Of a DNA stretch of 64,000 nucleotides, positions 17,170 through 25,591 are shown piece after piece. The stretch's first letter is position 1. Each line of letters opens with the position of its first letter. The DNA comes from Croceicoccus sp. Lineage in GTDB: Bacteria > Pseudomonadota > Alphaproteobacteria > Sphingomonadales > Sphingomonadaceae. The notes beneath the pieces are model-generated. The model searched no databases, was not told where the DNA came from, and saw only the letters and a list, made by a program, of their open reading frames with translations. A program made the translations under genes and the position numbers. The stretch lies in NCBI GenBank assembly GCA_002694745.1, contig NZMY01000013.1, positions 186,001-250,000 on the forward strand, given 5' to 3'.

Positions 17170-18255
17170 TCACAGGGCGCCTTCGGCGGCCATCTGCATG
17201 TAGGTGTCGTCGAACCTCAGCGTCACATTGTCCGGATCGCCCAGCACGGTGCCGCCGGGGAAGGACATGCCCACCGCATCGGCCGACCGCGCGCCCTGTC
17301 CGAACAGGCCCTGCGCAAAGCTGAAGTCGCGCACGCGCGTCATCGTCTCGACCAGGGCGGGCGAACGGGTCGCCTCGACCGCGGCGGCGGGGTCGGCATA
17401 GAGATAGGTGGTCGACAGCTGGTCATCGAACACGTCGGGCGTGGTGCCCGCCAGCTTGGCCATCGCCGCACGCGCCTCGCGCCCGGCTTCGCTGTCCTGC
17501 TGCATCAGGGCCATCGTTTCGTACCAGATCCCCGCCAGCGCCTTGCCGAGGTTCGGATTGGCCTTCAGCGTCGCGGTATCGACGACCAGCAGATCGATGA
17601 TCTCGCCCGGAATATCGGCGGAGCTGAACACCAGATTGGTATTCGCCGTGTCCCTCATCGTCGCAAGCTGCGGGTTCCATGCCACCGCCGCGGTGATGTC
17701 GGGCGAGGAAAAGGCCCCCGCGATATCGGCATCCGACGTGTTGACGGTATTGACGGCTGTCAACGGCATGCCCTTGGTCTCAAGTCCCCGCGCGAGCAGG
17801 TAATGTGAGACCGAAAGCTCGACCAGATAGACGTCGCGGCCCTGGATCGCGGCCAGATCGTTCGAACCCTTCAGCAGGATCCCGTCATTGCCGTTCGAAT
17901 AATCGCCGACGATGATCGCGGTGGTATCCTTGCCGCCAGCGGCGGGGATGGTCAGCGTATCCATGTTGGTGACGGTTACGCCGTCCAGCTTGCCTGCTGT
18001 GTACTGGTTCACCGACTCGACATAGTCGTTCACCTGCACGAAGTTGATTTCGATCCCGTACTTGTCGGCCCATTTCTTCACGATGCCGGCCTGCTGCGCA
18101 TAGGGCCATGGCATCCATCCGGCATAGATCGACCAGCCGATGTTGAATTCGGTGCGCGGCTCCTGCTGCTCGCTTCCCGAAGGTGAGCAGGCAGCGATCA
18201 GCATCGCGCACAGCATCAGTGCAATTTTTCCCGCGTGGCGGACCCCCATGAGCAT
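17170..18255 (-). CDS. ABC transporter substrate-binding lipoprotein for guanidine/urea
   Basis: The protein has 361 residues. The signal peptide ends in a lipobox (LIAAC|SPSG), so the mature protein is membrane-anchored in the periplasm. The NMT1/NrtA-like fold is recognised from IGWSIYAGWMPWPYA, AGKLDGVTVTNMDTLTIPA and AVAWNPQLATM. This subtype is often annotated as a urea transporter and accompanies DUF1989/carboxylase clusters. The start chosen has AAAGGAG nine bases upstream; ATGs 6 bases downstream and 54 upstream are alternatives. It is first in the operon, downstream of a regulatory region with a strong dyad. Confidence 0.88.
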   Translation of the reverse strand: MLMGVRHAGKIALMLCAMLIAACSPSGSEQQEPRTEFNIGWSIYAGWMPWPYAQQAGIVKKWADKYGIEINFVQVNDYVESVNQYTAGKLDGVTVTNMDTLTIPAAGGKDTTAIIVGDYSNGNDGILLKGSNDLAAIQGRDVYLVELSVSHYLLARGLETKGMPLTAVNTVNTSDADIAGAFSSPDITAAVAWNPQLATMRDTANTNLVFSSADIPGEIIDLLVVDTATLKANPNLGKALAGIWYETMALMQQDSEAGREARAAMAKLAGTTPDVFDDQLSTTYLYADPAAAVEATRSPALVETMTRVRDFSFAQGLFGQGARSADAVGMSFPGGTVLGDPDNVTLRFDDTYMQMAAEGAL

Positions 18256-18465
18256 GATTCGAACTCCTTTCGCGGATGCAGCATTGCGCGAATTGGGCCG
18301 CTTGTCCATGAAGAATTATTACTGTTGATATGTTTTGTAATATCCGTAGGATGATCGTCGCGCGCACCGGAATCGCAAGGTTCCGGCGAGGCGCGACGTC
18401 TGGGAGGGCGTGCATCTAGGGCTATCGTTCACGGCTGCCTTCGGGCGGCGCATGGGGGGAGTGCG
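18256..18465. promoter_or_regulatory. Divergent control region of the guanidine operon and the MBL operon
   Basis: Three structures are visible. TATTAC-N14-GTAATA at 18317-18342 resembles the NikR operator layout (6-base arms, N16 in E. coli) and recurs at 21794-21819. TGCAGCATTGC at 18277-18287, in the minus-strand 5' leader, recurs twice at 21665-21788. A long inverted repeat at 18357-18397 (GTCGCGC with GCGCGAC outside, CACCGGAA with TTCCGGCG inside) could be an RNA hairpin or operator. I found no guanidine-I riboswitch core (no GGUCCGAGAG-like or AAAAGCCCGG-like segment). Confidence 0.55.
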
Positions 18466-19554
18466 ATGCCGCAAAACCAGACCTACCGACCGGAACTGTC
18501 CGGCAATCCGCAATCGTCCACCTCGCGCAGCTATCCCAACGGCAATCCGGAATTGCAGTATAACCGCCCCGGCGTGCGCAATACCGACAGTGCGGTGCCG
18601 CTGCATCCCGCCGCCCCCGTGATACACGACTATGCCAGCGACGGCCCTGCGCCCGGCAATATCGCCTTTCGCTGGGCATATGGATCGAACGTAGCGGCGA
18701 AGAACACCGACCCGCGCGTGCAGGTGATGCAGTATAACGAGGACAGCTTTATCCTGCGCCAGAACATGTGCGTGCATTGGGAAGCGCCGTTCACCTATCT
18801 GCTGTTCGGCAACAAGGGCGCGCTGCTGATAGACAATGGCGCAAGCGCCAACCCCGCGCATTACCCGCTGCGCGAGACGGTCGACGCGATCGTCGCACGC
18901 TGGGCCAAGGCGAGGGGGCGCACCCGCGTGCCGCTGACTCTGGTGATGACATCGGGCGAAGACCACGCGCAGACCAAGGGCCTTGCCCAGTTCGCGGGCC
19001 GCCCCGACACGACCATTGCGCCCACGCCGCTGGCCGCGATGCAGGAATTCCACGGCCTGCTGGGCAAGTGGCCCACCGGCACGTCCAGCATCGATCTGGG
19101 CGACCGCGTGATCCAGGTGATCCCGACGCCCGGCACGCACAAGGACGGGCTCAGCTTCTACGATCCCTATTGCGATTTCCTGTTCACCGGAGACCTGCTG
19201 TTTCCCGGAAAGATCAATATCGGGAACGACCGCGATTTCGTGGCCTCGCTCGAAAGGCTGAAGGCCTTTGCCGACGCCAATCCCGTCAAATATGTGATGG
19301 GCGGCCATATCGACATGATGTTCGTGCCGGGTCAGGCCTATCCGCGCTTCCGCAATTACCGGCCCTATGAACGCGTGCTGGAAATGGAACCGTCCCTGAT
19401 CGCAGAGGCGCTGCAATATGCACGCGAGGTTCAGGGGAGGGACCTGATGCTGATCCGGCCCGACTTCATCCTGCTGAACGGCGTCAGCCCCGATCAGCGA
19501 ACCAATGTGTGGCCCGCCGACGTGCCGCAGATCCGCCCGCCGCATCCGTTCTGA
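18466..19554 (+). CDS. Metallo-beta-lactamase-fold protein with degenerate metal site
   Basis: The protein has 362 residues and no signal peptide. The MBL fold is supported by LLFGNKGALLIDNGA, PGTHKDG, LFTGDLLF and VMGGHID. The usual HxHxDH motif reads TSGEDH, so the first two histidines (zinc site 1) are lost while the Asp-His pair and later His/Asp ligands remain. It is paralogous to the next gene: both share NTDP, ILRQN and EAPF blocks in an N-terminal region before the MBL core. The partner keeps an intact site. It may bind a single metal or act as a non-catalytic partner; the substrate is unknown. Confidence 0.8.
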   Translation: MPQNQTYRPELSGNPQSSTSRSYPNGNPELQYNRPGVRNTDSAVPLHPAAPVIHDYASDGPAPGNIAFRWAYGSNVAAKNTDPRVQVMQYNEDSFILRQNMCVHWEAPFTYLLFGNKGALLIDNGASANPAHYPLRETVDAIVARWAKARGRTRVPLTLVMTSGEDHAQTKGLAQFAGRPDTTIAPTPLAAMQEFHGLLGKWPTGTSSIDLGDRVIQVIPTPGTHKDGLSFYDPYCDFLFTGDLLFPGKINIGNDRDFVASLERLKAFADANPVKYVMGGHIDMMFVPGQAYPRFRNYRPYERVLEMEPSLIAEALQYAREVQGRDLMLIRPDFILLNGVSPDQRTNVWPADVPQIRPPHPF

Positions 19555-19570
19555 ACTGGGGGACACATTC

Positions 19571-20572
19571 ATGGACCGCCGCATGTTTCTTGCCTGCAAT
19601 GCCGTCGCCGCAATCCCGCTGTCGGGCGCGGGCGTGGCCTATGCCCAGTCGCGCGCCGGCAATGGCCCGCCGATCGATTTCACCAGCAACCTGCCCGCCG
19701 CCGGCAGCTTTCCCGACAGATGGATCTTCGGGTCGGAATCCTGCATGGATAACACCGACCCGCCGTGGCAGGTGCATTGGTACAACGACCACACCGCGAT
19801 CCTGCGCCAGAACAAGGCTTACAGCTACGAAGCGCCCTTCGCCCCGCTCTATTTCGGGAACGACCGGATCCTGCTGCTGGACGAGGGTTTCGTGCAGCTG
19901 CGCAACGACTGCGACCTGCGCGGCATCGTCGATGCGACTATCGACGAATGGTGCGAGCGCAATGACAAGAACCCCGAACGTATGGAACTGCTGGTCGCGT
20001 TCAGCCATCTGCATGCCGACCATTATGCGGCGGTCAACCAGTTCGCCGAACGGCCCAACACCCGCTACATGGGCCTGACGCATGAGGAGATGGTCGGCTT
20101 CTGGGGTATGACCAATTTTCCCGAGGAACGCGTGTCGCTCGACCTTGGCGGGCGCGAGATCCTGATCTGGGGGTCGCCCGGCCATGTTGTGTCGGAATTC
20201 GCCTATTACGACAGCTACACCCAGATCCTCTATACCGGCGACATGTTCTATCGCGGTCGCTGCTACATCAGTTTCTGGGAGCCGTGGTTCGACAGCATGC
20301 AGCGGCTGATCGATTTCGTGGACACCCATCCCGTCACCCATGTGATGGGCTGCCATGTCGAGATCAGCAAGGACGACGAGGACTATCCCTACGGCCTCAC
20401 CTACCAGCCGAACGAGGCGCCCGTGCAGATGACGGTGCAGCAATTGCGCGACACGTTCGAATTCGCGAAGACGGTCACCGAACCGGGCATCTATTTCACC
20501 GGCACGGTCTTCCTATGCAACCAGACGCGCAGCATGACCACCATCGACAAATACCCCTATCGCTACAGCTGA
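19571..20572 (+). CDS. Exported metallo-beta-lactamase-fold hydrolase
   Basis: The protein has 333 residues. The N-terminus has a twin-arginine-like signal (MDRRMFLACNAVAA) with cleavage after AYA, so it probably acts in the periplasm. The full ligand set of the fold is present: HLHADH, PGHVV, YTGDMF and MGCHVE. It follows its degenerate paralogue by 16 bases, with GGGGG before the ATG. The tandem layout suggests gene duplication and a shared substrate, perhaps with the enzymatic copy outside and the cytoplasmic copy regulatory. The substrate cannot be inferred. Confidence 0.88.
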   Translation: MDRRMFLACNAVAAIPLSGAGVAYAQSRAGNGPPIDFTSNLPAAGSFPDRWIFGSESCMDNTDPPWQVHWYNDHTAILRQNKAYSYEAPFAPLYFGNDRILLLDEGFVQLRNDCDLRGIVDATIDEWCERNDKNPERMELLVAFSHLHADHYAAVNQFAERPNTRYMGLTHEEMVGFWGMTNFPEERVSLDLGGREILIWGSPGHVVSEFAYYDSYTQILYTGDMFYRGRCYISFWEPWFDSMQRLIDFVDTHPVTHVMGCHVEISKDDEDYPYGLTYQPNEAPVQMTVQQLRDTFEFAKTVTEPGIYFTGTVFLCNQTRSMTTIDKYPYRYS

Positions 20573-20602
20573 GCCCGCCGGGCCCAACCAAGGAGCATGC
20601 GC

Positions 20603-21535
20603 ATGAAGAAGACTGTCGCAGCGGCACTCGCATCGGCCGCCATCCTGTCATCGGTATCGGCAAGTGCATCCGAACTGGTCGAGCAGGAGTTCAGCGTTCC
20701 CGGTTTCGCCGACTTCCTCGCGATCGATGGCGACACGGTCTGGACCACCAACGACGGCCGGGTCGAGCAATGGTCGACCGAAGGCAAGCTGGCCGCAACC
20801 CCGATGCCGCGCCCCTGCGGGACCATGGCGGTCGGCTATGGATCGCTGTGGGTGGCCAATTGCCCCGACGCCAATCTCTACCGCATCGACCTCGACACCG
20901 CCGAGGTGCAGACGATCATCGAAACCGGCATCGCCAATCCAAAGGGCGAAACCAATGTGGTCGAGGGGGCGGGATCGATCTGGGTCCCCAGCGCCGCCAC
21001 CGGCCAGATCGCGCGCATCGATCCGGCCAGCAACACGGTCATCGCCAGCGTCACGGTCGATCCGGGCACGTTCTACCTCGCCTATGGGTTCGACGCGCTC
21101 TGGGCCGTCAGCAGCGATGGGCAGACCCTGCAGAAGATCGATCCCGCCACCAATGAAGTTGTCGGCAAGGTATCGCTGGGCAAGCAGCCGGGCTTCCTCG
21201 CCGCAGGCGAAGGCGGGGTGTGGGTGCAGGAACAGGGCGACGGCACCGTCGCAAGGGTCGATCCCGAAACGATGGAGCTGGTCGGCCGGATAAAGGTCGG
21301 CGAGAACCTGATCTATGGCGATATCGACGTCGGCGGCGGCGCGGTCTGGCTGCGTACCACCGACGACCAGACTTTCGCCAAGATCGATCCCGCGACCATG
21401 CAGGTCGTCACGCGCGCAGGCGCGGCGGCTGGCAGCGGCGCGCTGCGCTATACCGATGCGGGCATCTGGACGTCGGCGCATGACAACCAAACCCTGTCAT
21501 GGTGGTCCGAACCTGCCGCTGCCGCGGAGGAGTGA
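20603..21535 (+). CDS. Periplasmic beta-propeller protein (YncE/Vgb-like)
   Basis: The protein has 310 residues with a cleavable signal peptide (MKKTVAAALASAA, cut after SASA). It contains repeated propeller blades: the pattern GxxxVWxxN/xxD...ARIDPAT recurs at least six times (for example GSLWVANCPDANLYRIDL, GQIARIDPASNTV, VARVDPETMELVG). The family binds ligands or senses substrates; no active-site motif is seen. An ATG six bases upstream is too close to AGGAG. It ends the operon with the two MBL proteins, directly before a terminator, so it may be the binding partner of the exported hydrolase. Confidence 0.85.
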   Translation: MKKTVAAALASAAILSSVSASASELVEQEFSVPGFADFLAIDGDTVWTTNDGRVEQWSTEGKLAATPMPRPCGTMAVGYGSLWVANCPDANLYRIDLDTAEVQTIIETGIANPKGETNVVEGAGSIWVPSAATGQIARIDPASNTVIASVTVDPGTFYLAYGFDALWAVSSDGQTLQKIDPATNEVVGKVSLGKQPGFLAAGEGGVWVQEQGDGTVARVDPETMELVGRIKVGENLIYGDIDVGGGAVWLRTTDDQTFAKIDPATMQVVTRAGAAAGSGALRYTDAGIWTSAHDNQTLSWWSEPAAAAEE

Positions 21536-21560
21536 CCGCACCCCTCAGACCGAAGACAGG

Positions 21561-21592
21561 AAACACCCGGGCCAATGTCCGGGTGTTTTCGT
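21561..21592 (+). terminator. Rho-independent terminator after the MBL/propeller operon
   Basis: A perfect 10-bp stem (AAACACCCGG with CCGGGTGTTT) with an 8-base loop is followed by TTTTCGTTT. It begins 26 bases after the propeller stop and separates this operon from the sterol desaturase 2 unit. Confidence 0.9.
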
Positions 21593-21918
21593 TTGAGGGT
21601 CCGGCGGCTGGGGAGGGGGAAGGATATAATCTTCCCGCGATTCGCCCCGCTAGGCGGGTAATGTTGCAGCATTGCTACTATCGATGCGCCCGAAATGCCC
21701 TGTTGCCCCGGTCCCGTATCACACGCAAAACAGCGAAAATCCTTGCGGTGCAGACATTTGTTGCCGGACAACGCAGTTGCAGCATTGCTGATTTAATACG
21801 CTTGACGCTTTTGGTAATATCTATACCTTGTCTCTCGTCGCATTAAAGAACGACGCAAAGCCACTGGGCAGAGGAATTTCGACATTGGGCCGTTCGCGGC
21901 CCGATAAGGAGGTTTTCT
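21593..21918 (+). promoter_or_regulatory. Promoter region of the sterol desaturase 2 operon
   Basis: The stretch has no gene. It holds two copies of the 14-base direct repeat GTTGCAGCATTGCT (21663-21676 and 21776-21789) and the dyad TAATAC-N14-GTAATA (21794-21819), both matching elements in the guanidine operon control region. The region from about 21760 to 21840 is AT-richer than its surroundings. A perfect AAGGAGG lies just before the desaturase ATG. Confidence 0.5.
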
Positions 21919-22914
21919 ATGCACCAGCCGCAAGATGGCAGCACGCATCGTTCCTCTGCTTCGCAGGCGGATCCCGCCGCGCAGGCAGCATCGGATGCAG
22001 CGCCCGGCGCGAAGGTGCGGACGACGATCGTCAACCTGATCCCGCCCTTCACCCTTGCCGCCGTCGTCGCCTTCTGGGGTTTCGCCCCCGACGCCTGGGT
22101 AGAGGCACCCTATACGCTCGTCATCGTCGCCGTCGCGATCATGGCGTGGATCCAGGGCCTCGAATTCCTGTTCGAACGGCACGAAGGCTGGCGCATCAAC
22201 CGCCGCGAATTCGCGACCGACGTCTTCTACACCGTGCTGATGTACACCGTGGTCGGCTGGACCGCGACCAAGATCGCGGACGAGCCGCTGATGGCGCTGA
22301 AGGAACGGCTTGGCATCGCCACGCCGTGGCTGATGGAACTGCCCTTCGTGGTGCAGGCGCTGATGGTGATCATGCTGGTCGAATTCGGCCAGTATTGGAT
22401 GCATCGCCTGATGCACAACGTGTATCCGCTGTGGCTGACCCACGCGCCGCACCACCACGTAACACAGCTCAACGCGCTGAAAGGCGCGGTCGGCAACCCG
22501 ATCGAGCTGGTGCTGATCAGCCTCAGCGTCGTCGCGCTGTTCGATTTCAGCCTGGCCGCGATCTTCTGCGCGATCAACATGGGCGGCGTCATCTCGGGCT
22601 TTGCCCATGCCAATGTCCGGTCGAACCCGCCGCTGTTCTACTCATTCCTGTTCACCACGATCCGGCATCACAGCCTGCATCACACGGCGCTCAGCTATGA
22701 GGATACGCGCTGCAACTATGGCAATTCGATCATCGTTTTCGACCGCATCTTCGGCACCTATCGCGACGGCGAATCTGCCATCGTCGGGCAGGACGACCGC
22801 AGGCGTCTGTCGATCTACGAACAATTCATGTTTCCCTTCCAGCCCGTGATCGACCGTTTCAAGGCCGGCCGCGACGAAGGCGGGAAGGACAAGTCAACAC
22901 CCTCGGCGGGTTGA
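21919..22914 (+). CDS. Sterol desaturase / fatty acid hydroxylase superfamily protein (copy 2)
   Basis: The protein has 331 residues, with an Ala/Asp-rich 30-residue cytoplasmic start, then about five membrane helices and the three histidine clusters of di-iron membrane hydroxylases: HRLMH, THAPHHH and HHSLHH. It is the paralogue of the protein at 4464-5462 (matching core from WRINRREF or its equivalent to the FPF block near the end), and the two may act on related lipids. The ribosome-binding site AAGGAGG is ideal. The TonB receptor lies 192 bases downstream in the same direction, with hairpins but no clear terminator between. Confidence 0.9.
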   Translation: MHQPQDGSTHRSSASQADPAAQAASDAAPGAKVRTTIVNLIPPFTLAAVVAFWGFAPDAWVEAPYTLVIVAVAIMAWIQGLEFLFERHEGWRINRREFATDVFYTVLMYTVVGWTATKIADEPLMALKERLGIATPWLMELPFVVQALMVIMLVEFGQYWMHRLMHNVYPLWLTHAPHHHVTQLNALKGAVGNPIELVLISLSVVALFDFSLAAIFCAINMGGVISGFAHANVRSNPPLFYSFLFTTIRHHSLHHTALSYEDTRCNYGNSIIVFDRIFGTYRDGESAIVGQDDRRRLSIYEQFMFPFQPVIDRFKAGRDEGGKDKSTPSAG

Positions 22915-23010
22915 ACCCCGCCGGGCCGCAGGAAGAGTACCGGATCGCACAGCCCGGCCAATGGACAGGCGGGCAGCACGGCGGGCACGGGCACAAGCCG
23001 CAAAAGCGGC
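22904..23010 (+). other. Intercistronic hairpins between sterol desaturase 2 and TonB receptor
   Basis: CGGCGGG (22904-22910) pairs with CCCGCCG (22917-22923) across the desaturase stop codon, and GCCGC-AAAA-GCGGC forms a second hairpin at 22997-23010. Neither is followed by a T-run, so they are more likely RNA processing or stability elements than terminators. No gene is present between 22915 and 23106. Confidence 0.5.
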
Positions 23011-23106
23011 AGCACGGGCGAACGCAAGGTCCTGAAATCGAAGGAATACCAGCTTTGACCCCGCGTCAGGGCGCGGGGAAGTTTTAACCCAATGAGGGGG
23101 TAACAG

Positions 23107-25575
23107 ATGAATTATTGCGCGAAACTACGCTTGGGTCTTCTTTCTGCGACAATGCTGACGGGCGGTGCCTTCGCAACCCAGGCGGCCGCGCAGGACGCCA
23201 TGGATGCGCCGACCGAAACCGCGATGATCGAGGACGAGAACGCGATCATCGTCACCGGCACCCGCCGCAGCACGACCATCCAGGACACGCCCATCAACAT
23301 CTCGGCCATCGGCGCGGAGGAAATCGCGGCGCAGCGCATGCAGGACGTGCGCGACATCGCCGACTTCACGCCGGGCATGACCGTGCTCGACACCGGTCCG
23401 GGATCGACCGGCGACATCGTGCTGCGCGGTCTCAGCGCCAGCGACACCGACGATTTCGGGTCGAACTACAACAGCTCGCTCGGCGTCTACATGGGCGAGG
23501 TCCCGCTCTACTTCGACTTCAAGCTGCTCGATCTCGAGCGTGTGGAGACGCTGCTCGGACCGCAGGGCACGCTCTATGGCCTCGGCACGCTGTCGGGTGC
23601 GATCCGCTATATCCCCAACCGCCCCAACACCGACGTGATCGAGGGCGAGGTCCACGGCCGCGGCTATGCCATGTCGCACAGCGACGATTTCGGTTATCAG
23701 GGCGACTTCACCCTCAACATTCCGATCGTGCGCGACCACATCGCCTTCCGCACGGCGACCGGCTATTATTCCGAAGCCGGCTTCATCGATTATCCGCTCA
23801 TCGTGCAGGAACCGGGCATCTCGCTGCCGCAGCCCAGCGGCCCCGATGTCGTCAACCGCGAGGATTATGGCGCCAATCTGCGTCGGGCAAAGGATCTCAA
23901 CTATGAGAAGACCTTCACCAGCCGCAACCAGCTTCTGCTTCAGACCAGCGAGGATCTGAAACTCTTCCTGACCTATGCCTATCAGGAGACGAAGACGGGC
24001 GGCGCGCAGGCCAACAGCAATGGCGTGCTGGGCACCGGCCTCTACGAAAACGCCAGCCGCTTCGAAGAGCCGACCACCCGCGAAGCCCATCTGGCGGCCG
24101 CGGAAGTCAACGCCAATATCGCCGATATCTTCGACGTTGTCGCGACCGGCGCCTATACCGAGGTCAACACCGAAGCCATCGGCGACGTGACCGACCTGCT
24201 GCTCGACCTCGACTATGGCTACGAACTCTATCCCGCTTTCTCGGCCTGGAACGAGTCCGATACCAAGCGCGAGCAGGTCAATGCCGAGATCCGTTTCGTG
24301 TCCACCCACGGCGGACCGCTGAGCTGGGTGCTGGGCGGCTTCTACAACGAGAACAAGTACCAGAGCGACTATGCCGAGCGCACGCCCAACCATCCGTGGG
24401 GCGATCCGGAAACCAATCCGGAATATCTGGAATATGTCAGCTACATCACCTCGAAGGTGACCGAAAAGGCGATCTTCGGCGAAGCCACCATTCGGCCCAT
24501 CGATATCTTCCAGATCACCGGCGGAGCGCGCTATTTCGACTATACGTCGGAAATCGCGGGTGCGGCGGCACTGCCGCTGCTGGGCGATCCGCTCAGCCCG
24601 TATGACCTGCCGGCCAATGGCGGTGAGGGCGGTCAGGACGGTTGGGTTTGGAAGTTCAACAGCTCGATCGACATCACGCCCGACCTTATGCTCTATGGCA
24701 CCTACTCCAAGGGCTATCGCATCGGCGGCCCGAACCGGGTGGCGCCTTGCGATCCCAGCATTCCGCAGGACCCGTCCCAGTATGACGGTCCGCAGGTTAT
24801 CTGCGCACTGCCGAACGAGATCCAGTACGGTCCCGACACGACCAAGAATATCGAGATCGGCATCCGCAGCCAGCTGTTCGACCGGATGCTGACGCTGAAC
24901 TTCAACGTGTTCAAGATCGACTGGGAAGGTCTGCAGGTCGCATCGGCCACCACCTATGGCGTGACCGGCATCACCGTGAACGCGGGCGCGGCGGAATCGA
25001 AGGGCTTTGAAGGATCGTTCCAGTTCCGCCCGATCCCCGAGCTGTCGATTCAGGGCACCTATTCCTACACCGATGCCGAGCTGACCGAGGACGTGGACTC
25101 GAACGGCGACGGCGTGGTCGACTCGCTGGACGGCCTTATCCCGGTCAACGATCCTCCGGGCGTCTATCCCAGCTCGCCGATCAAGCTGATCGCGCGTGAC
25201 GGGGACCGGCTGCCGGGTTCGCCCCGGAACTCGGGCACGCTTGGGGCGACCTATATCATGCCGATGGGCGAGGGCGATATCCGGGCGAACTGGACCGCGG
25301 TCTATCGCGGCAATGTCGTCACCCGCCTCGGTTGGGACCGCGCCTATGGCGACAAGCTGCCCAGCTTCGTCACCCACCGCGCCACGATCGGCTATGAAAC
25401 CGACGTGTTCAGCGTGAACCTGTTCGCGGACAATATCTTCGACAATTACGCCGGGGTGTCGGTCGCCAACGACCGTTCGCGCATCGGCCTGAACGACGGC
25501 GTGCAATTACGCTATTACCGCAATGTCGTGCTCAACCCGCGCACCGTGGGTGTCGAGGGCCGTTTCCGCTTCTGA
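23107..25575 (+). CDS. TonB-dependent outer-membrane receptor
   Basis: The protein has 822 residues: a signal peptide cut after QAAA|Q, a TonB-box-like IIVTGTRR, a plug domain (INISAIGAEEI, VLRGLSA, VETLLGPQGTLYGLGT) and a 22-strand barrel ending in an aromatic residue (VEGRFRF). Sphingomonad receptors of this type take up diverse ligands from siderophores to sugars and aromatics, and the ligand is not predictable here. Its place after sterol desaturase 2, downstream of a promoter resembling the guanidine operon's, suggests it brings in the substrate of this locus. Confidence 0.93.
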   Translation: MNYCAKLRLGLLSATMLTGGAFATQAAAQDAMDAPTETAMIEDENAIIVTGTRRSTTIQDTPINISAIGAEEIAAQRMQDVRDIADFTPGMTVLDTGPGSTGDIVLRGLSASDTDDFGSNYNSSLGVYMGEVPLYFDFKLLDLERVETLLGPQGTLYGLGTLSGAIRYIPNRPNTDVIEGEVHGRGYAMSHSDDFGYQGDFTLNIPIVRDHIAFRTATGYYSEAGFIDYPLIVQEPGISLPQPSGPDVVNREDYGANLRRAKDLNYEKTFTSRNQLLLQTSEDLKLFLTYAYQETKTGGAQANSNGVLGTGLYENASRFEEPTTREAHLAAAEVNANIADIFDVVATGAYTEVNTEAIGDVTDLLLDLDYGYELYPAFSAWNESDTKREQVNAEIRFVSTHGGPLSWVLGGFYNENKYQSDYAERTPNHPWGDPETNPEYLEYVSYITSKVTEKAIFGEATIRPIDIFQITGGARYFDYTSEIAGAAALPLLGDPLSPYDLPANGGEGGQDGWVWKFNSSIDITPDLMLYGTYSKGYRIGGPNRVAPCDPSIPQDPSQYDGPQVICALPNEIQYGPDTTKNIEIGIRSQLFDRMLTLNFNVFKIDWEGLQVASATTYGVTGITVNAGAAESKGFEGSFQFRPIPELSIQGTYSYTDAELTEDVDSNGDGVVDSLDGLIPVNDPPGVYPSSPIKLIARDGDRLPGSPRNSGTLGATYIMPMGEGDIRANWTAVYRGNVVTRLGWDRAYGDKLPSFVTHRATIGYETDVFSVNLFADNIFDNYAGVSVANDRSRIGLNDGVQLRYYRNVVLNPRTVGVEGRFRF

Positions 25576-25591
25576 TCTGAATGTCGTGGAG

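Noticed and set aside
15490-18255. Nitrate or taurine transporter
   Set aside because: The protein family resembles NrtABC/TauABC, but the operon encodes carboxyguanidine enzymes, and a separate full nitrate transporter exists at 50.7-55.0 kb.
18256-18465. Guanidine-I riboswitch
   Set aside because: Searched for because the operon fits guanidine use, but the conserved core segments are missing; only a strong unrelated hairpin is present.
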